DNA of 8,424 nucleotides, taken from Terriglobia bacterium. GTDB taxonomy: Bacteria; Acidobacteriota; Terriglobia; UBA7540. Position numbers and translations under genes: made by a program. This document shows positions 7,006 to 8,424 of the stretch, piece after piece (positions within the stretch are counted from its first letter, which is position 1; each line of letters begins with the position of its first letter). Where the stretch lies: NCBI GenBank assembly GCA_030040455.1, contig JASHTR010000136.1, positions 1 through 8,424 on the forward strand. Reading direction: 5' to 3'. Below the pieces are notes generated by a model. The model saw nothing but the letters and a program-made list of their open reading frames with translations. It did no database searches and was not told the DNA's origin.

Positions 7006-7141
7006 CGACGCCAAAACAGCGTTGGCGCGCTATCGCTCGAACCTGTGTTAAGATGCATTGGAACGACGCGCCGCGCAAGACGAAAGGCAGGCTGCAACCC
7101 GTGGCCGCAGACGAAGAAGCCTCGAAGGAGCGAACGCATTG

Positions 7142-7480
7142 ATGGCGAACGACCGGAAAAAAAAGAAGATTCCAGCCTCGATGAGCATGATTGACCCGCG
7201 GTTTCGAAACATCTATCTGAAATTTTACAAGGAAAGTTATTACACGCCTACCACCTTGGACTTGAAAACCAAGGAATTGATCGCCATTGCCGCTTCCGCG
7301 GTCGCCAAGTGCGAGGGATGCCTCGAAGGCCACATCCGAAAAGCCATCGAATTGGGTCTGACGCGGGACGAGATTAGTGACGCGCTGGTGGTGGCAATCG
7401 GTGTCGCTGCCGCCGGGGTGATGGATATGTCCGATCGCGCTGCCATCAGCCTCAACCTGCATCATTTCGAAGCAACCTAG
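7142..7480 (+). CDS. AhpD-like / carboxymuconolactone decarboxylase family protein
   Basis: A 112-aa, mostly helical protein of the CMD/AhpD fold. The active-site pattern is visible: Glu45 in KTKELIAIA, then Cys57 and Cys60 in KCEGCLEGH and His64. The spacing Glu-x11-Cys-x2-Cys-x3-His matches that of mycobacterial AhpD, so a redox-active thiol pair and peroxidase-linked or disulfide-reductase activity are plausible. AhpD's extra His between the cysteines is Gly59 here, as in many CMD proteins of unknown substrate. Such proteins act in the cytosol, commonly as oligomers. The ATG at 7142 is preceded by AAGGAG (7125-7130, spacing 11). A TTG at 7058 would add a basic, Arg-rich 28-residue tail that does not look like the family. 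It follows the kinase by 136 bases; no ahpC is near. Family confident; reaction unknown. Confidence 0.88.
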   Translation: MANDRKKKKIPASMSMIDPRFRNIYLKFYKESYYTPTTLDLKTKELIAIAASAVAKCEGCLEGHIRKAIELGLTRDEISDALVVAIGVAAAGVMDMSDRAAISLNLHHFEAT

Positions 7481-7489
7481 GACTTTGGA

Positions 7490-7600
7490 TTTGTAGCGCA
7501 GAGTTTGCTTGTGGACGTGACCCGCGATGCGGGGTTCGTGGTTTGTGATTCGAATCACGAGACACGGATCACGGTTTTTGAACGGCCGCAGCGCTACAAA
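7490..7600. repeat. Intergenic element bounded by a 10-base inverted repeat
   Basis: TTTGTAGCGC at 7490-7499 is matched by its exact reverse complement GCGCTACAAA at 7591-7600, 91 bases apart. Inside lie a compact hairpin CCCGC-gat-GCGGG (7521-7533) and the long palindrome listed separately. The arrangement resembles a small non-coding palindromic repeat of the REP/MITE kind; no target duplication is evident and no copy elsewhere in the window was found. Confidence 0.45.
7537..7566. repeat. Imperfect 30-base palindrome with perfect GTGATTCGAATCAC core
   Basis: The core 7545-7558 is a perfect 14-base palindrome centred between 7551 and 7552. The arms extend to 15 bases each with 12 matches; two of the three mismatches would be G-U wobbles in RNA. 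A T-run (7574-7578) lies 7 bases beyond, so it might help end the upstream transcript. The GTGATTCG/CGAATCAC motif belongs to a style of dispersed intergenic repeat whose translation gives ITNHE-like peptides; the minus strand here reads IRITNHEPRI. Confidence 0.55.
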
Positions 7601-7674
7601 ACAAACACGCTACAACTTTTCGAATTTCCACGCCGATCGAATCCCCGAAGCCTTCCAATTCGCGCCCCTCTCCC

Positions 7675-8424
7675 CTGAACTATGGGGTTATCACCGGCTT
7701 GTTTCTTCTGCTTTTCGTGGGCTTGGCGGACAACCAGATGATTGCGGCCCTATTGCCCGTTCTGGTCAGCGCGTTTCACGTCACCGTGGCCGTGGCAGGG
7801 CTGCTGGTGGTGGTCTATTCCATTACGGCGGCCGCGGCCGGCTTTGCCACCGGCACGCTTTCCGACCACTATGGTCGGCGCCGGTTCCTGCTGGGCGGAG
7901 CCCTCACGTTCGTCGCAGCTTCATGGCTGGCGTCGCGCACCGAAACATTTTCCGGACTTATGCTGGCACGCGCTCTCACCGGAGCGGCGGCAGGCACGAT
8001 TTCCACATGCTCCTTAGCCTACGCCGGAGATTTCTTCGATTACACCATCCGGGGAAGAGCCATCGGTCTGATCTCCATTGCTTATTTCGCCGCGCCGATC
8101 ATCGGGATTCCCGCTGGCGCCCAGATTGCCGCGCGCTTTGGCTGGCGCAGCACGTTTCTATTCTTTGCCGCGCTGGCGGTTCTCGCCAGCTTCGCCTCGA
8201 TCACCTTGCGGGAGGATCGCACGGCCCGGAGTCCAGCGGTGGACAAATGGCGGAACAGCATCCAGGTTTTCCAGAAGTTTTTCAGGCATCGCGATCTTAC
8301 CGCAGGCGTGGGGATCGCCTTTTTGGTTTCTGGCGGTCTGGTAGGATTTCTTACCTACATCGGACAGTGGCTCAACGGGACATTCGGGCTATCGGAGAAA
8401 GGAATAGGCTGGATTTTTATGCTG
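7675..8424 (+). CDS. Major facilitator superfamily transporter, C-terminus cut by window edge
   Basis: An open frame with strong MFS character runs to the right edge (250 codons from 7675). Counting from there: TM1 about 5-32 with GLADNQMIAALLP (16-28), TM2 about 36-60, then the MFS motif A as GTLSDHYGRRR (60-70), further TM segments up to about residue 183, a charged central loop that includes REDR, and the start of TM7. This pattern suggests a 12-TM drug/metabolite efflux carrier of the inner membrane (DHA1-like); the substrate cannot be told. The start is uncertain: the frame is open from 7582 but has no ATG, GTG or TTG before TM1. CTG at 7675 gives a normal N-terminus, TTG at 7699 a very short one, and the first in-frame ATG (7738) would remove much of TM1. 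The ATG at 7682 is out of frame. Confidence 0.85.
   Translation, partial: MNYGVITGLFLLLFVGLADNQMIAALLPVLVSAFHVTVAVAGLLVVVYSITAAAAGFATGTLSDHYGRRRFLLGGALTFVAASWLASRTETFSGLMLARALTGAAAGTISTCSLAYAGDFFDYTIRGRAIGLISIAYFAAPIIGIPAGAQIAARFGWRSTFLFFAALAVLASFASITLREDRTARSPAVDKWRNSIQVFQKFFRHRDLTAGVGIAFLVSGGLVGFLTYIGQWLNGTFGLSEKGIGWIFML

Larger units (their letters stand above)
7481..7674. other. Intergenic region between the AhpD-like gene and the MFS gene
   Basis: Holds the inverted-repeat element and palindrome described separately. Its last 70 bases are C- and A-rich with no clear promoter or Shine-Dalgarno for the transporter gene. I see no RNA gene or short coding frame with recognisable content. 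Confidence 0.5.

Noticed and set aside
7022..7054. Possible promoter for the AhpD-like gene: TTGGCG and TAAGAT
   Set aside because: The spacing is 21 bases, outside the normal range, and no better -35 lies at 16-18 bases.
6887..7558. 223-codon minus-strand frame beginning MIRITNHEPRI
   Set aside because: Its start is the translated intergenic repeat and the rest is antisense to the AhpD-like gene and the kinase end.
7742..8017. Short plus-strand frames at 7742-8017 and 8078-8344
   Set aside because: Out-of-frame readings of the MFS transporter gene, which has membrane segments and motif A in its own frame.

Overview
The window reads as bacterial chromosome, moderately GC-rich, with mostly housekeeping genes and short intergenic gaps. 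The lineage cannot be fixed from sequence alone. The gene mix (Nnr-TsaE pair, LytS-like kinase, FabI/FabL-type reductase) and a dispersed AT/CG-mixed repeat of the GTGATTCG type between genes would fit an Acidobacteriota-like genome, but that is a low-confidence inference. I see no integrase island, transposase, CRISPR array, rRNA or tRNA.

Layout. Bases 1-2047 are on the minus strand: xerD (chromosome-dimer resolution recombinase), then, 25 bases downstream, a class II tRNA nucleotidyltransferase/poly(A) polymerase-like gene that runs off the left edge. A 274-base divergent intergenic region (2048-2321) carries a plausible sigma-70 promoter for the rightward genes. From 2322 everything is on the plus strand: nnr (bifunctional NAD(P)H-hydrate repair enzyme) overlapping tsaE (ATPase of the t6A tRNA-modification complex) by 8 bases. 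A 178-base gap with a small 7-base repeat and weak hairpins follows. Then comes a tight cluster: an enoyl-ACP-reductase-like SDR protein, a ThiS-type sulfur carrier, a LytS-family sensor histidine kinase, and after 136 bases a small AhpD/CMD-family protein. A 194-base repeat-bearing intergenic region (7481-7674) precedes an MFS transporter that runs off the right edge.

How the genes relate. nnr and tsaE are neighbours in many bacteria although their jobs differ (metabolite repair and tRNA modification). The reductase-ThiS-kinase run has the spacing of an operon, but I know of no pathway that joins the three.

The window does not show a clear undescribed multi-gene system. The points most worth a second look are: the nucleotidyltransferase with an Asn in place of the first metal-binding Asp and a degraded downstream motif; the ThiS carrier placed between a lipid-type reductase and a membrane kinase with no thiamin genes in view; the LytS-type kinase with no regulator beside it; the palindromic repeat block at 7490-7600; and the MFS gene that lacks a normal start codon before its first membrane segment.
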